Below, one piece after another: positions 1 to 9,230 of a DNA stretch of 38,731 nucleotides (positions are counted from its first letter, which is position 1; every line of letters starts with the position of its first letter). A model generated the notes under the pieces. It did no database searches and had not been told where the DNA came from. It worked only from the letters and a program-made list of their open reading frames with translations. The translations under genes were made by a program, and so were the position numbers. The DNA comes from Planctomycetota bacterium. Its GTDB lineage: Bacteria; Planctomycetota; Phycisphaerae; Phycisphaerales; SM1A02. The DNA lies in NCBI GenBank assembly GCA_026386795.1, contig JAPLMU010000053.1, positions 1-38,731 on the forward strand, read 5' to 3'.

Positions 1-890
1 GCGCACGCTGTTAACAGCTGCCGCTTCTGCCGAGCGCTCCAGTGAGCATCCACTTGGTGAAGCGATTGTGCGCGCTGCGTTGGATCGCGGCATCACTGTC
101 CCTGCGGCAAGCGACTTTCATGCCACGATCGGTGGCGGGGTCGCAGCCACAGTGAATGGCCAGCGCGTGCGCATTGGGACACCAGAATTTGCCTGTGAAC
201 GTGCTGTTTCCGCAGCGATCAATGAACTCATGACCACCGAACGGAACGCCGCACGGACTGCGGTGGTTGTATCCGTAGACGGCGAGGCCATCGGCGTGAT
301 CGCCATGGCAGACGCCGTATTGCCCGATGCACGTGAGGCGGTGGCAGCCATTCGCGCCATGGGTATTGATGTTTCCATGGCATCTGGCGACGACCAGCGC
401 GTGGCGGAACGCATCGCCCATGAAGTTGGCATTGAGCGCGTGTATGCGGGCATTCTTCCGGGAGGCAAGGCCAAGATCATCACGGACATGCGTGCCCGCG
501 GCCAACGTGTCGTGATGGTGGGCGACGGTGTGAATGACGCGCCTGCGCTTGCGAGTGCGGATGTTGGCATGGCGATCGGTAGCGGAGCAGATATCGCGGC
601 GCACGCGGCAGATGTGGTGCTCATGCGTCCAGGCGTCTTACGCGTGGCGAAAGCGATCACTATTGCGCGCGCCACCATGCGCTATTGCGCGCGCCACCAT
701 GCGCACCGTGCGACAGAATTTGTGGTGGGCGTTTGGCTACAACATCGTCGGTATTCCGCTGGCTGCGGGCGTGCTTTGGCCGCTGACGCACTGGAATCTT
801 GGTCCGATGGTCGCGGCAGTTGCCATGAGTGTTTCCAGCGTTGCCGTGGTCACCAACAGTCTTCGTCTACGCCGGACCGCAATGCGTTGA
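1..890 (+). pseudogene. copA: Cu(I) P1B-type ATPase, 3' part, frameshifted
   Basis: The 5' end lies outside the window. The frame open from base 2 encodes the SEHPLG motif of the nucleotide-binding domain and then the hinge motif [10 protein letters not shown] (about 523-552). At 661-704 a 22-bp unit is repeated exactly (661-682 and 683-704), which shifts the frame. The last two transmembrane helices are intact but in the third frame, ending at the TGA at 888-890. They carry the helix-7 YN pair and the helix-8 MxxSS motif that mark Cu(I) exporters of this family. Removing one copy of the 22-bp unit joins the two frames perfectly ([14 protein letters not shown]). As written, the protein loses part of its copper-binding site and runs on into the next gene's frame. 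It may be a real mutation or an assembly error. The family assignment is secure; functional status is not. Confidence 0.85.
661..704 (+). repeat. 22-bp exact tandem duplication in the ATPase gene
   Basis: Bases 661-682 and 683-704 are identical. Because 22 is not a multiple of three, the duplication shifts the reading frame by one just before the codons for the last two membrane helices. Each unit contains an alternating GC stretch (gcgcgcgc) that may favour slippage. Deleting either copy restores a full-length ATPase C-terminus. Confidence 0.95.
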
Positions 891-2383
891 ATATCTACAA
901 CCGATTAGCGCCCCTCGAACCCTTGCTCATCGGCCCGTGGCGTTGGGCGATGTACGCGGCGATCGCAGCTCCGTTTGCTGTGGTGCTGTGGGTGATGTTC
1001 GGGCGTCGATGGAAGCCGGACGGAGTACTTCGGTGTTCGCAGTGTCACCACGTGTTTGATCCCGAAACTCGGTTTACCGGCGCGGCATTGACAGCAGGCG
1101 CGCGATGCTCGGAATGCGGGACTGTCACCCGCACGGAGCGCGAGGCGCTGCGGCGTGGACGACGCAGGTGGGTGATCGGCATCAGTATTGCAAGCGCATT
1201 GCTACTGGCGCTACCGCTTATGGCGTGGCACAGCGTGCATGTGTTCGTGGCTCGCACGCTCATGCCGCGTTGGGTGACGGAAGGGCGCGCTGAATTTGCA
1301 AATGGATTGATGCTGGTGTACGAGGTCGATCCGCTACAAGAATGGTTTCATTGGGAGCCGAATACTGCCGTTGGTGCATGGCGCGGCAACTTTGAAGACT
1401 TAGCACCAGTGTCCGATGCTGACTCTAATAATGGTTGGAATAATCGCACTTCCTATGTGTGGCCTGACCGGCGTCGATTGCGTGTGTGGACCGATGCAAG
1501 CCGCCCGACATGCACCGCATATCTCGGTCCGTTCGTCTTTGGAGTGGATGGATTTTCGCCAACAGCAGAGCGGTGCATGCCTCCAATCGGATCGCCAGGA
1601 TTTGGCGGCGATATCACTGGTGATGGCGTTGGGGATGTGATTGTTGGCGAAGTGAACGTTGGTAGCGGCGGCGGCACCACATGGATGATGGTGACTGTTC
1701 CACAAGAGGCCGCGGACGAGCACGGCGGTCCCGCAATTACCGAGATCGGCATGGGCATGTTTCAGCGTGATGATGCCCACGGCGGATGGATCTTCATGAG
1801 CGTGTGCCACGGATTTCGGTATGGACTCACGCCCGGCGCATATGGGCGGGATCCACTCATTGCGTGCACATGGAATCCAGAGCGGCGCGCATGGACGCCG
1901 AACGTCGAGCGCATGAGGTGCGAGCCCAATCGCCAGTCCCTCGCAAGGCACGCAGCAGCAGCGCTCGAACAGTATCGCGAGTGTCTCGCGGAAGCCGCCG
2001 CCATGACGCGTGGTACGGCGGCTGATGATCTCGCCGATCTTGGCTCAGCGGTAGTGCGTGATCCAGCCGCGGCTGCGATCGAGGCTTTGCGCAATGGTCG
2101 TGCGGGAATGGGTGATTTCTTGCCGTGCCCAGGAATGATCGGATCGCTCACTGCAGGTGTGCTCGAACTGCTGACTTCCGGTCACGGCGCTGAGTGGGAG
2201 GAGTGGGTGCGCTTGGCGTGGCCAAGTGAGGCGACTCCATCATTCCGCGACCGGTTCATTGCTGATATGCGCCGTACGATCGAGACATGCGAATGCGCCA
2301 AGTCGCTCCGAGAGTTGAACGGATTTCCCGAAGCACGACCGGCGACGGGCGCCACGCCGCGCGGCTCCGATCAGAAACGTTGA
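887..2383 (+). CDS. Zinc-ribbon membrane protein, function unknown
   Basis: I do not recognise the family. A TTG at 887 overlaps the ATPase stop; an ATG at 950 is the alternative and gives 477 residues. The N-terminus has a membrane segment ([19 protein letters not shown]), then a four-cysteine zinc ribbon with two CxxC pairs (CSQC about 1039-1050 and CSEC about 1108-1119), then a second membrane segment (about 1171-1220). The rest is a long soluble part that includes [13 protein letters not shown], resembling an FG-GAP/calcium-binding loop. The topology suggests a cytoplasmic zinc ribbon between two helices and a large domain outside. It lies in the frame that the shifted ATPase runs into, so in this sequence the two are one continuous open frame. 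A ribosome-binding site is not evident for either start. Confidence 0.6.
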   Translation: MNIYNRLAPLEPLLIGPWRWAMYAAIAAPFAVVLWVMFGRRWKPDGVLRCSQCHHVFDPETRFTGAALTAGARCSECGTVTRTEREALRRGRRRWVIGISIASALLLALPLMAWHSVHVFVARTLMPRWVTEGRAEFANGLMLVYEVDPLQEWFHWEPNTAVGAWRGNFEDLAPVSDADSNNGWNNRTSYVWPDRRRLRVWTDASRPTCTAYLGPFVFGVDGFSPTAERCMPPIGSPGFGGDITGDGVGDVIVGEVNVGSGGGTTWMMVTVPQEAADEHGGPAITEIGMGMFQRDDAHGGWIFMSVCHGFRYGLTPGAYGRDPLIACTWNPERRAWTPNVERMRCEPNRQSLARHAAAALEQYRECLAEAAAMTRGTAADDLADLGSAVVRDPAAAAIEALRNGRAGMGDFLPCPGMIGSLTAGVLELLTSGHGAEWEEWVRLAWPSEATPSFRDRFIADMRRTIETCECAKSLRELNGFPEARPATGATPRGSDQKR

Positions 2384-2387
2384 AGTC

Positions 2388-2777
2388 ATGTTGATGCACC
2401 TTCTCATTGTTTCCATGTGCGGCGCCATCGGCTGCGCCCTGCGTCTGGTGGCGCGTGATGTGCTGATGCGCAACGATGTGCAACCATGGTGGGCGGTGCT
2501 AGTCATCAACCTCTTTGGCGCACTTCTGATGGGTGCGGTGGCGGGGAGTGCCCAATCAATTGAAGAGCAGGCGGGTCCGATGTTGGTTGCGGCCGTCACT
2601 GGTGTGCTGGCTGGCTGGACCACCTATTCCGCATTCTCAATGGATGTCGTTCAGCTGTGGTTGCGCGGCCAGCGTGCAAGTGCCTTGACGCTTTGGGCGG
2701 CGACGCTATGCGGTGCTCCGCTCTTGGCACTGGCTGGTGGCGCCGCAATGGCTGCATATACGGGGGCGACCCCGTGA
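2388..2777 (+). CDS. crcB: Fluoride channel subunit FluC/CrcB (first copy)
   Basis: 129 residues, the usual size for the Fluc family of small dual-topology membrane proteins that export fluoride. Visible family features are an N-terminal GxxGCALR motif, the NLFGALLMG segment in helix 2, and the central GVLAGWTTYSAFSMD motif, which corresponds to the family's GxxGxxTTFSTF pore signature. Four hydrophobic helices are evident. It starts 4 bases after the preceding gene and its stop overlaps the start of a second fluC gene. An ATG two codons downstream (2394) is an equally good start. The tandem arrangement suggests a heterodimeric channel. No fluoride riboswitch was recognised in the very short upstream gap. 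Confidence 0.9.
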   Translation: MLMHLLIVSMCGAIGCALRLVARDVLMRNDVQPWWAVLVINLFGALLMGAVAGSAQSIEEQAGPMLVAAVTGVLAGWTTYSAFSMDVVQLWLRGQRASALTLWAATLCGAPLLALAGGAAMAAYTGATP

Positions 2778-3238
2778 ATCACCAGCGCGCATTGCCTATT
2801 GTGCCGATTTGGAAACTCATCGCCGTTGCCTTCGCTGGTGGCTTTATTGGCAGCGCGGCGCGTGCGGGGGTGGAGTTGGGATGTAGTGCTGTTGGTCTTC
2901 CTGGTTGGACGGCCCGCGTTGCTGTGAATGTGCTGGGCGCATGTGCGATCGGCGTACTGTTTGCCCGCCTGTGTGATGTTGACGGGCGCGGCATTCCGGT
3001 TGAACTTTCGCACAAAAATCGCTTGCGCGAGCAGCTCTGGGGCGCAGGATTTCTTGGCGGATTTACTACCGTGAGCGGCTTTGCATGGGATGTCGCATCA
3101 GCAGTGCAAGACGGAGCCTTCGAGCGAGCGGCGGTGTTGCTCACAGCAAATGCCGTTGTCGGAATTGCTGCTGCTGCTTTGGGTTACTCCATAACCATGG
3201 CGCGCCGTCAAGTGTCTGAACGCAAAGAAGCCGCCTAA
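2774..3238 (+). CDS. crcB: Fluoride channel subunit FluC/CrcB (second copy)
   Basis: 154 residues from a GTG start that overlaps the preceding stop in GTGA, an arrangement typical of translational coupling. Motifs are GGFIGSAARAGVE near the N-terminus, VAVNVLGACAIGVLF in helix 2, and GFLGGFTTVSGFAWDV, the pore signature. An extended loop between helices 2 and 3 (about residues 66-85) and a basic C-terminal tail make it longer than the first copy. The two copies are clearly diverged, so they probably form two distinct halves of one channel rather than being a recent duplication. An open frame extends upstream of the GTG, but it lies inside the first fluC gene and shows no family features. Confidence 0.9.
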   Translation: MNHQRALPIVPIWKLIAVAFAGGFIGSAARAGVELGCSAVGLPGWTARVAVNVLGACAIGVLFARLCDVDGRGIPVELSHKNRLREQLWGAGFLGGFTTVSGFAWDVASAVQDGAFERAAVLLTANAVVGIAAAALGYSITMARRQVSERKEAA

Positions 3239-3270
3239 TCACATGCACGGTCTTTATACCGTGGCGTGAT
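3238..3270. other. Intergenic palindrome between convergent genes
   Basis: An inverted repeat, ATCAC then CACGGT, a 6-base loop, ACCGTG, then GTGAT, sits at the meeting point of the second fluC gene and the convergent methyltransferase gene and includes the latter's stop codon. It could work as a weak bidirectional terminator, but no U-tract follows on either strand. Confidence 0.4.
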
Positions 3271-4021
3271 CAGGACTGACGCGCTCAATCACCAATGACG
3301 CGTTCAACAAGTTCTGCGCGGGGTCGCCGCGATGGTATGTCGACAGTTCGTAGCGACACTTCCACTCGTCGCTCACTTGCAGTCGCGCAACAATGTGCTC
3401 CAAGTATGGGTGTCTTCGTGCGGGTGAAGTGCGTGTGGTCGTTGGATACACATGGAGTACACGCTTGGTGACGCGCAATAGTTCGGTGAGGGCGGCTTGG
3501 TGCCACTGCTCTGTGAATGGTGAATTGGTAAGAATTCCACCTGATTCCGGCGAGCTATAGGTGACTAGCAAGTGCGCGCTGAATGTTTGATCAAATGACT
3601 GGTCTGCGAATGGAAGCAGCGGCAAACTGGCCGCGATGTAGCGGTTCGCAGCGCGACCAATTTCATAGTCCGCAAGAAATCCATGAAGCGCGGCGCGCTT
3701 GCTATCGGCGTAGGTGATCAGGTCGAGTGCCGAATAGTGGTCACCGTGCGCAGACATAGCTTTGATCGTTCCGGCAATGTCGGATTCACACCGTTCACGC
3801 AATTCTGCGTGCGTGTGGATGTACAGCGGATCGACGCCAACAGCGTCAATTCCAGCAGCAACTGCTTCAGCGACGAAAGAGCAGGGACCCGACGGGCAAT
3901 CGAGGATTCGCTGACCACGCAACGCTGCAAGCGTGATGCCAAACATGGCGTGGTAGTCGCTCGCGAGGCGGCCAAAGAACTGCATGGCGTCGAGCCGAAG
4001 GGTGGGGGCGCTCATCTGCAT
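3254..4021 (-). CDS. SAM-dependent methyltransferase-like protein
   Basis: 255 residues. Residues about 37-64 read like a class I methyltransferase SAM-binding region: RILDCPSGPCSFVAEAVAAG followed by an acidic end of beta-2 in GVDP. Another conserved-looking stretch is LPFADQSFDQTFSAHLLV (about residues 134-152), matching the motif around beta-4. The glycine-rich loop is CPSGPC rather than the usual DxGxGxG, so it may be a divergent or inactive member. The substrate cannot be predicted. It is divergent from adenine deaminase (70 bp gap) and convergent with fluC. An in-frame ATG lies two codons into the ORF. Confidence 0.65.
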   Translation of the reverse strand: MQMSAPTLRLDAMQFFGRLASDYHAMFGITLAALRGQRILDCPSGPCSFVAEAVAAGIDAVGVDPLYIHTHAELRERCESDIAGTIKAMSAHGDHYSALDLITYADSKRAALHGFLADYEIGRAANRYIAASLPLLPFADQSFDQTFSAHLLVTYSSPESGGILTNSPFTEQWHQAALTELLRVTKRVLHVYPTTTRTSPARRHPYLEHIVARLQVSDEWKCRYELSTYHRGDPAQNLLNASLVIERVSPDHATV

Positions 4022-4091
4022 AGTGTGCCGCAGTCGTCACTTCCCTGCTCGGCAGTTTCCGCAAATTTGCGTCCGCGCTACGCTGCATCGC

Positions 4092-5753
4092 ATGCCAGAT
4101 ATCACGCTGAATCACCTTGTTGCCGACGTCGCATCCGGAACGATCCGCCCGTGCGTAGTCACCATTCGCTCCGGTCGAATCGCTTCGATCGTTCCAAGTA
4201 CTGCCCCTATGCAGCCTGGTGTTCTTGTGCCTGGGTTTGTTGATGCACATGTTCATGTGGAAAGCAGCATGCTGCCGCCATGGGAGTTTGCGCGCGTGGC
4301 AATGCGGCACGGGACGGTTGCATCGGTAAGTGACCCACATGAAATCGCCAATGTCTTAGGCGAGCCAGGAATTCGTTTCATGATTGAGGACATTGCGGGT
4401 TCGCCATTTACTTGCTGGTTCGGCTGTCCTTCGTGCGTTCCAGCCACTTCCTTTGAAACCGCCGGCGCCACCATTGATGCCGATGCCTGCGCGCGACTTC
4501 TTGATGATCCGAATATTCATTATTTGAGCGAGATGATGAATTGGCCCGGAGCGATTGGTGGTGAGGCGCAGGTCATGTCGAAGATCACCGCTGCACAGGC
4601 TCGAGGCAAGCGTGTCGACGGTCACGCGCCCGGTCTACGCGGGGAGCAAGCGCGCGCGTACTTTGCACGTGGTATTGAGACGGACCATGAATGCTTCACC
4701 ATTGATGAGGCGCGTGACAAGGCGGCACTCGGCGTAAAGATCCTCATTCGTGATGGCAGTGCGGCGCGGAATTTCGAGGCGCTGTGGCCGATGCTCGCTG
4801 AGCACCCTGAACTGTGCATGTTCTGCACCGATGACGCTCACCCAGACGACTTGCTTGTTGGGCACATTGACCGCCTGCTAGCGCGCGCAGTGGCGAAGGG
4901 AATCGATCCATTCGTTGCTCTGCGGGCGGCGACTGTGAATCCGGTTCGCCACTATGGATTGCCATGCGGGCTGCTGCGCGAGGGCGATCGCGCGGACATG
5001 GTGCTTGTTGAAGATTTGCAGTCTTTCAAGCCTGTAAAGACATGGATTGCTGGCGAAGTGGTGTCTGAGCGCGGACAGTCGCGTATCGCACCGCGCGCCT
5101 CTCGCACGCCGAACGCGTTCCGCACCGGTATCTTCGCGGCGAGCGATTTCCGTGTGCTTGCTCCCAATGGCGGCACAGCGAGCGGCGTGACTGTGACCGC
5201 TCACGCGATCCTCGCCGAGGATGGTCAGTTAGTGACTGGAAGTGTTGACGCACCGATGCGCACGACTGACGGCGTAGTCGAGCCGGATCCATCGAAAGAC
5301 CTGCTGTTACTTGCAGTGGTGAATCGCTATTCAGCGGCACCGCCAGCCATGGCATTCATCCGCGGATTTGCACTTACGCATGGCGCCATCGCTTCAAGTG
5401 TTGCGCATGACTGCCACAACGTGGTTGCGGTTGGTGCATCACGTGAAGCAGTCGCTCATGCAGTGAACGCAGTATTCGCAGCATGTGGCGGGCTTGCTGT
5501 TTCGGATGGAACCGCCGCGGGCACGCAGACGCTTCCGTTGCCGATCGCTGGTCTGATGAGTGATCGCCCGGCGGAGGAAGTTGGTGCCGCTTATGCACAA
5601 CTGTCGGCAACAGCGAAGTCGCTTGGCTCGTCACTGCGCGCGCCGTACATGACAGCTGGATTCATGGCACTCTTAGTGATTCCGGCGCTCAAACTCAGTG
5701 ACCGCGGTCTGTTTAACGGCGCACAGTTTGTCTTTACGCCCGCGGTGACGTGA
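4092..5753 (+). CDS. ade: Adenine deaminase
   Basis: 553 residues, normal for the amidohydrolase-superfamily adenine deaminase that converts adenine to hypoxanthine and ammonia in purine salvage. Diagnostic motifs are DAHVHVESSML (residues 51-61, metal ligands), SDPHEIANV (80-88), GHAPGL and TDHE in the middle, and CTDDAHPDDL near residue 250, which carries a catalytic aspartate. A C-terminal domain with the VAHDCHNVVAVG segment is also typical. The frame is open further upstream, but similarity begins at this ATG, which leaves 70 bp for divergent promoters with the methyltransferase. The 3' end overlaps the convergent ureohydrolase gene by 20 bp. Confidence 0.93.
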   Translation: MPDITLNHLVADVASGTIRPCVVTIRSGRIASIVPSTAPMQPGVLVPGFVDAHVHVESSMLPPWEFARVAMRHGTVASVSDPHEIANVLGEPGIRFMIEDIAGSPFTCWFGCPSCVPATSFETAGATIDADACARLLDDPNIHYLSEMMNWPGAIGGEAQVMSKITAAQARGKRVDGHAPGLRGEQARAYFARGIETDHECFTIDEARDKAALGVKILIRDGSAARNFEALWPMLAEHPELCMFCTDDAHPDDLLVGHIDRLLARAVAKGIDPFVALRAATVNPVRHYGLPCGLLREGDRADMVLVEDLQSFKPVKTWIAGEVVSERGQSRIAPRASRTPNAFRTGIFAASDFRVLAPNGGTASGVTVTAHAILAEDGQLVTGSVDAPMRTTDGVVEPDPSKDLLLLAVVNRYSAAPPAMAFIRGFALTHGAIASSVAHDCHNVVAVGASREAVAHAVNAVFAACGGLAVSDGTAAGTQTLPLPIAGLMSDRPAEEVGAAYAQLSATAKSLGSSLRAPYMTAGFMALLVIPALKLSDRGLFNGAQFVFTPAVT

Positions 5754-6768
5754 TCGCCGTAGCAACATCGCGAACCACTTCCGCAACGAATTTTCCCAGC
5801 ATTTCTGTGGGCCACGCTCCGTTGCCTGGCGCACCTTCGGCAATGTGTGCGGCCTGCAAATCGATGCCGCGTGCGAGTTGTGTAGCCATCGCTCGAAATT
5901 CCGCGCCGCTAAACCCACTTGCAGCCGCAGCGCTTGCTGGAGCTTGTGCCACCGCATCAAGATCAAGTTCTAATGTTGCCGGACCAGCGCTGACATGCGC
6001 CATGGCAAGCTCGGCCATACGTGCGGCAGTCACTCCGCCGCGCAACATCGATTCAAACGTGAATGCGGCCACGCATTCATCGCGCTCAATCGCATCGATA
6101 GTCGACTGCGTTGCCCATGCTTCACTCATGCCAAGCACTGCGTACTGGCTGAGGTGCCCAGCAGCGCGCGCATAAGAGAACGCATTTCCTGAATGCCGTC
6201 CTTCGCACGGCCGAAGATCAGCGTGCAAATCAACATTCACGCAGCTCATCGGACCGCCTACAGCGCGCGCGCATCCAGCAAGAATGCCGTAGGCGTTGTT
6301 GTGACCGCCGCCAATCACAATCGGAACGACTCCGGCGCGATGAAATTTCTCAACGACGGATGTCACGCGGTTATCAATCTCGCACACCATCTCGCGCAGC
6401 AAGAGTAAGGATTCCGCACGTGAACGGGGTCCGCCAATGGTCGCGTCGATGCCCTTCGCGGCCTTATTCAGGTCCCGCAATTCAATGCAACCAGCAACGG
6501 CAATGGTGGCTCCATCCAAAAAGCAGTTCGATTGCATATTCAAGAAACGCGGCAGGAACGCCCGCCACATGCGCCGCGCGCCTCCCCGGCCTAGATTGGC
6601 CCGAATGCCGATGTCTTCCGGGATGCCGAGCAGCACAATTTTCGTTCCGACCGGAATCTGTCCCCCAGGCCCAACAATTCCGATCCGCTGCCCAATCCGT
6701 ACTTCGCCGTCCCGTGGGGTCGTCAGCGTGCGGATTTCATCAACGGTTGTTGTGCGCAGGTGTTCCAC
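5734..6768 (-). CDS. Ureohydrolase, formimidoylglutamase-like
   Basis: 344 residues of the arginase/agmatinase/formimidoylglutamase fold, a dimanganese hydrolase. Metal-binding motifs are GGGHNNAYG (153-161), NVDLHADLRPCEGRHSGN (178-195) and ELDLDAV (267-273). The GGGHNNAYG form and the DLRPCEGRHSGN sequence fit the formimidoylglutamase (HutG-like) branch of histidine breakdown better than arginase. No other hut gene is in the window, so the substrate remains an inference. It is transcribed divergently from the metallophosphoesterase and converges on adenine deaminase with a 20-bp overlap. Confidence 0.8.
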   Translation of the reverse strand: MEHLRTTTVDEIRTLTTPRDGEVRIGQRIGIVGPGGQIPVGTKIVLLGIPEDIGIRANLGRGGARRMWRAFLPRFLNMQSNCFLDGATIAVAGCIELRDLNKAAKGIDATIGGPRSRAESLLLLREMVCEIDNRVTSVVEKFHRAGVVPIVIGGGHNNAYGILAGCARAVGGPMSCVNVDLHADLRPCEGRHSGNAFSYARAAGHLSQYAVLGMSEAWATQSTIDAIERDECVAAFTFESMLRGGVTAARMAELAMAHVSAGPATLELDLDAVAQAPASAAAASGFSGAEFRAMATQLARGIDLQAAHIAEGAPGNGAWPTEMLGKFVAEVVRDVATAITSPRA

Positions 6769-6840
6769 GCCCCAAGTGTACGAAGGGGGAATTGTGTGCG
6801 AACCCTCAACCGTGGACCTGGAACGCTGTATACGAAGGAC

Positions 6841-7926
6841 ATGGAACAGCCTTCAACGACCAGAGTTTCACCCTCCGCAGCGACCACATGCGGGACGTCT
6901 GCAAGCGGTGCCCCCGTGCCCGCCACTTCCGGCCGACGCAACTTTCTCCGCAACGCAATTATTGGCGCGGGCACGCTGTCCGCGATGCGCGCCGCGTTCG
7001 CCGGGCGTGCGGTGCCAATTGAACAGTCCGCAGTGACTGCTCCGGCAGCGCCGCCAACGGGGATTGTGCCTGGCACCATCCGCCTGGCGCATCTAACGGA
7101 TATCCATGTCCAACCCGAACTCCGCGCCGAGGCCGGAATGGCGAGCGCCTTCAATCACGCGCAGACCAACAAGCCCGATCTCATCATCACCGGCGGCGAC
7201 GCTGTCATGGATGTCTTCGAAGCCAAGCGCAGTCGAGCGGAGCAGCTGCGTGGAATATTCCAGGGAACACTCAAGCGCGAATGCAGCGTGCCGGTCCACC
7301 ACGTCACCGGCAATCATGACATCTTGGGGTGGAATCGTAAAAAGAGCGAGTCAACTGGCACTGAGGCAGACTGGGGCAAGCGCTTCGCCTGCGATCTCTT
7401 TGGAATATCACGGAACTACTACACATTTGATCATGGCCCGTGGCGATTCATCTGTCTCGACAGCGTGCAGCCCAAGGACGATCGCTACACCGCCTATCTC
7501 GATGATGCGCAGATGGAGTGGCTCACGCAAACGCTCGCTGCTACGCCCAAGTCCATGCCTGTGGCCGTGGTCTCGCATATTCCCATTCTGTCGTTGACGG
7601 CACTGACCTACGGCGCGCCGCGTTCCCGCGAACATGTCGGCACCGACACGGTCATCTTTAACGGCGAGATGCACACCGACGCCACGCTGCTGCACGATCT
7701 CTTTAAACAAGCCGGAAATGTCAAAGTTTGCCTGAGCGGGCATGTCCACTTGCTTGACCACTGCATGATTGATGGGATCTCCTACATCTGCGACGGTGCG
7801 GTGTGCGGCTCGTGGTGGAAGGGCGCCGTTGAGGGAATTCCCGAGGGCTATGGGGTGTTAGACCTCCGCCCGGACGGCACATTCACTCACCGTTACGAGC
7901 GGTACGGTTGGCAGGCGCAAGTATGA
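6841..7926 (+). CDS. Tat-exported calcineurin-like metallophosphoesterase
   Basis: 361 residues. The chosen ATG leaves 72 bp to the divergent ureohydrolase; the frame is open upstream but would overlap it. A twin-arginine signal, RRNFLR followed by a hydrophobic stretch, lies about residues 32-56, preceded by a long polar N-terminus. The calcineurin-like metal-binding motifs appear in order: LTDIHV, GGDAVMD, TGNHD, SHIP and SGHVHL. The enzyme is therefore predicted to be a folded, metal-loaded phosphohydrolase exported across the inner membrane. Its substrate cannot be told. The NHLM-type export operon begins 41 bp downstream, but no functional link is evident. Confidence 0.85.
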   Translation: MEQPSTTRVSPSAATTCGTSASGAPVPATSGRRNFLRNAIIGAGTLSAMRAAFAGRAVPIEQSAVTAPAAPPTGIVPGTIRLAHLTDIHVQPELRAEAGMASAFNHAQTNKPDLIITGGDAVMDVFEAKRSRAEQLRGIFQGTLKRECSVPVHHVTGNHDILGWNRKKSESTGTEADWGKRFACDLFGISRNYYTFDHGPWRFICLDSVQPKDDRYTAYLDDAQMEWLTQTLAATPKSMPVAVVSHIPILSLTALTYGAPRSREHVGTDTVIFNGEMHTDATLLHDLFKQAGNVKVCLSGHVHLLDHCMIDGISYICDGAVCGSWWKGAVEGIPEGYGVLDLRPDGTFTHRYERYGWQAQV

Positions 7927-7967
7927 GGCGATCCGCAGTAATTCGCTAGTATGCAGCGGTCGACTCC

Positions 7968-9230
7968 ATGGACGGTGAAGACCACATTTTCCGCGAACGC
8001 GCCGTTGACTCCGCTTCGAGTCCGGAGAGCATCAATCGTGTAGCTCCGATTGCATCGCCACGCCTCTGGGTATTGGTGGCGGGCGCATGCACCGTGATCG
8101 CAACATTCACCGCGTGGAGCATCTTTGGAACGATCCCGCTGATCGTTCGTGGGACAGGAATCCTCATTGAGGGTTCTATGGTGGTTGCTGCAGAAGCTCC
8201 TGCGGATGGTCGTATAGGAGACTTGCAGGTGAAGCCTGGTGACCGGGTTGTGCAAGGGCAAGTGCTCGCAGTGGTGGCCAATCCACTGCTTGAAGCGCAG
8301 AAGTTAGATGCGGAGGACGCAGCGACCCGGTTGCGAGAGCAAGATGCCAGCATGTCCGCTGCAGAGGACATCGCCATCGCCGCAATCACGGCTTCCATCA
8401 ATGTGCGCGAAACCGAATGTCGTCGGCGCATTGATCGTGCTGCAGCCATTGCGCTTGATTTCAACAACGCGGTAGAGGTCAAGCGAGATCTGGTGCGTCA
8501 GGGTCTCCTGGCTGAATCAGAACTACTTGCAATCGCTAACTCAACATTTGAGATCGAGCGGACCCTTTCCGACGCGCGCAGTGAATTGCTCCGTATCGGT
8601 GCCGATCGTTCTGACATCGCTATCCATCATCAGCAAGATCGGCAGCGGCGTAGCAACCTGATTGCTGACGCTGATGCGCTGATTAGGCAACTTACCGCGC
8701 GCATGAATTCTGAGCGAAATGTGATTGCACCGCGCTCCGGCAAGGTGGTTCAATTGACTCGCAGCCTTGGTGATGTGGTGCATCGCGGCGGCACTGTGGC
8801 AATTGTTTCCGACGCCGGTGACGGAAGGCTGCGTTGCTATGCATTCTTCCCGCTCGCCGAAGGCAAGCGTGTGCGCAAGGACATGCACACGCATGTTGAG
8901 CCATCGATTGCCGATCGCGAGCGCTTTGGCGTGATCAGCGCCGCAGTGAGCGACATTGAGCCAGTAGTCGGAACGCGCGAGTCATTTCTGCGCATCATCA
9001 ATAGCCCCGAAGTTGCCCAGGACATCGAGCGCCGCTACGGCGGCACCGTGTCGGCGGTCATTGATCTTGAATTGAATCCCGATTCGCCGACCGGCCTGCG
9101 CTGGACCGGCGGCGTTGGTTACCCGCGACCACTCACGCCGGGAACGCTTTGCGACGTTGATGTGGTAACCGAAGATGTTGCGCCAATCTCGCTCCTCATT
9201 CCTTGGATCAAGCAGGCCTTCGGTGGCTGA
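7968..9230 (+). CDS. HlyD-family adaptor of NHLM-type bacteriocin exporter
   Basis: 420 residues. One membrane helix (about residues 33-55) is followed by the sequence FGTIPLIVRGTGILIEGS, characteristic of the NHLM-bacteriocin secretion adaptor, then a lipoyl-like half-motif (GRIGDLQVKPGDRVVQGQVLAVV), a helical hairpin rich in charged residues (about 105-245), and the return half (NVIAPRSGKVVQLTRSLGDVVHRGG). This is the periplasmic membrane-fusion protein that should join the inner-membrane ABC transporters to the outer-membrane TolC-like protein encoded three genes on. It is the first gene of the operon. The next gene overlaps its end. Confidence 0.88.
   Translation: MDGEDHIFRERAVDSASSPESINRVAPIASPRLWVLVAGACTVIATFTAWSIFGTIPLIVRGTGILIEGSMVVAAEAPADGRIGDLQVKPGDRVVQGQVLAVVANPLLEAQKLDAEDAATRLREQDASMSAAEDIAIAAITASINVRETECRRRIDRAAAIALDFNNAVEVKRDLVRQGLLAESELLAIANSTFEIERTLSDARSELLRIGADRSDIAIHHQQDRQRRSNLIADADALIRQLTARMNSERNVIAPRSGKVVQLTRSLGDVVHRGGTVAIVSDAGDGRLRCYAFFPLAEGKRVRKDMHTHVEPSIADRERFGVISAAVSDIEPVVGTRESFLRIINSPEVAQDIERRYGGTVSAVIDLELNPDSPTGLRWTGGVGYPRPLTPGTLCDVDVVTEDVAPISLLIPWIKQAFGG

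Noticed and set aside
68..2383. A single natural 771-residue ATPase-zinc ribbon fusion protein
   Set aside because: The junction is created by an exact 22-bp duplication, and the true ATPase C-terminus exists intact in another frame with its own stop at 888-890.
2340..2388. Fluoride riboswitch upstream of the fluC pair
   Set aside because: Only four bases separate fluC from the previous gene, and no match to the conserved riboswitch core was seen.
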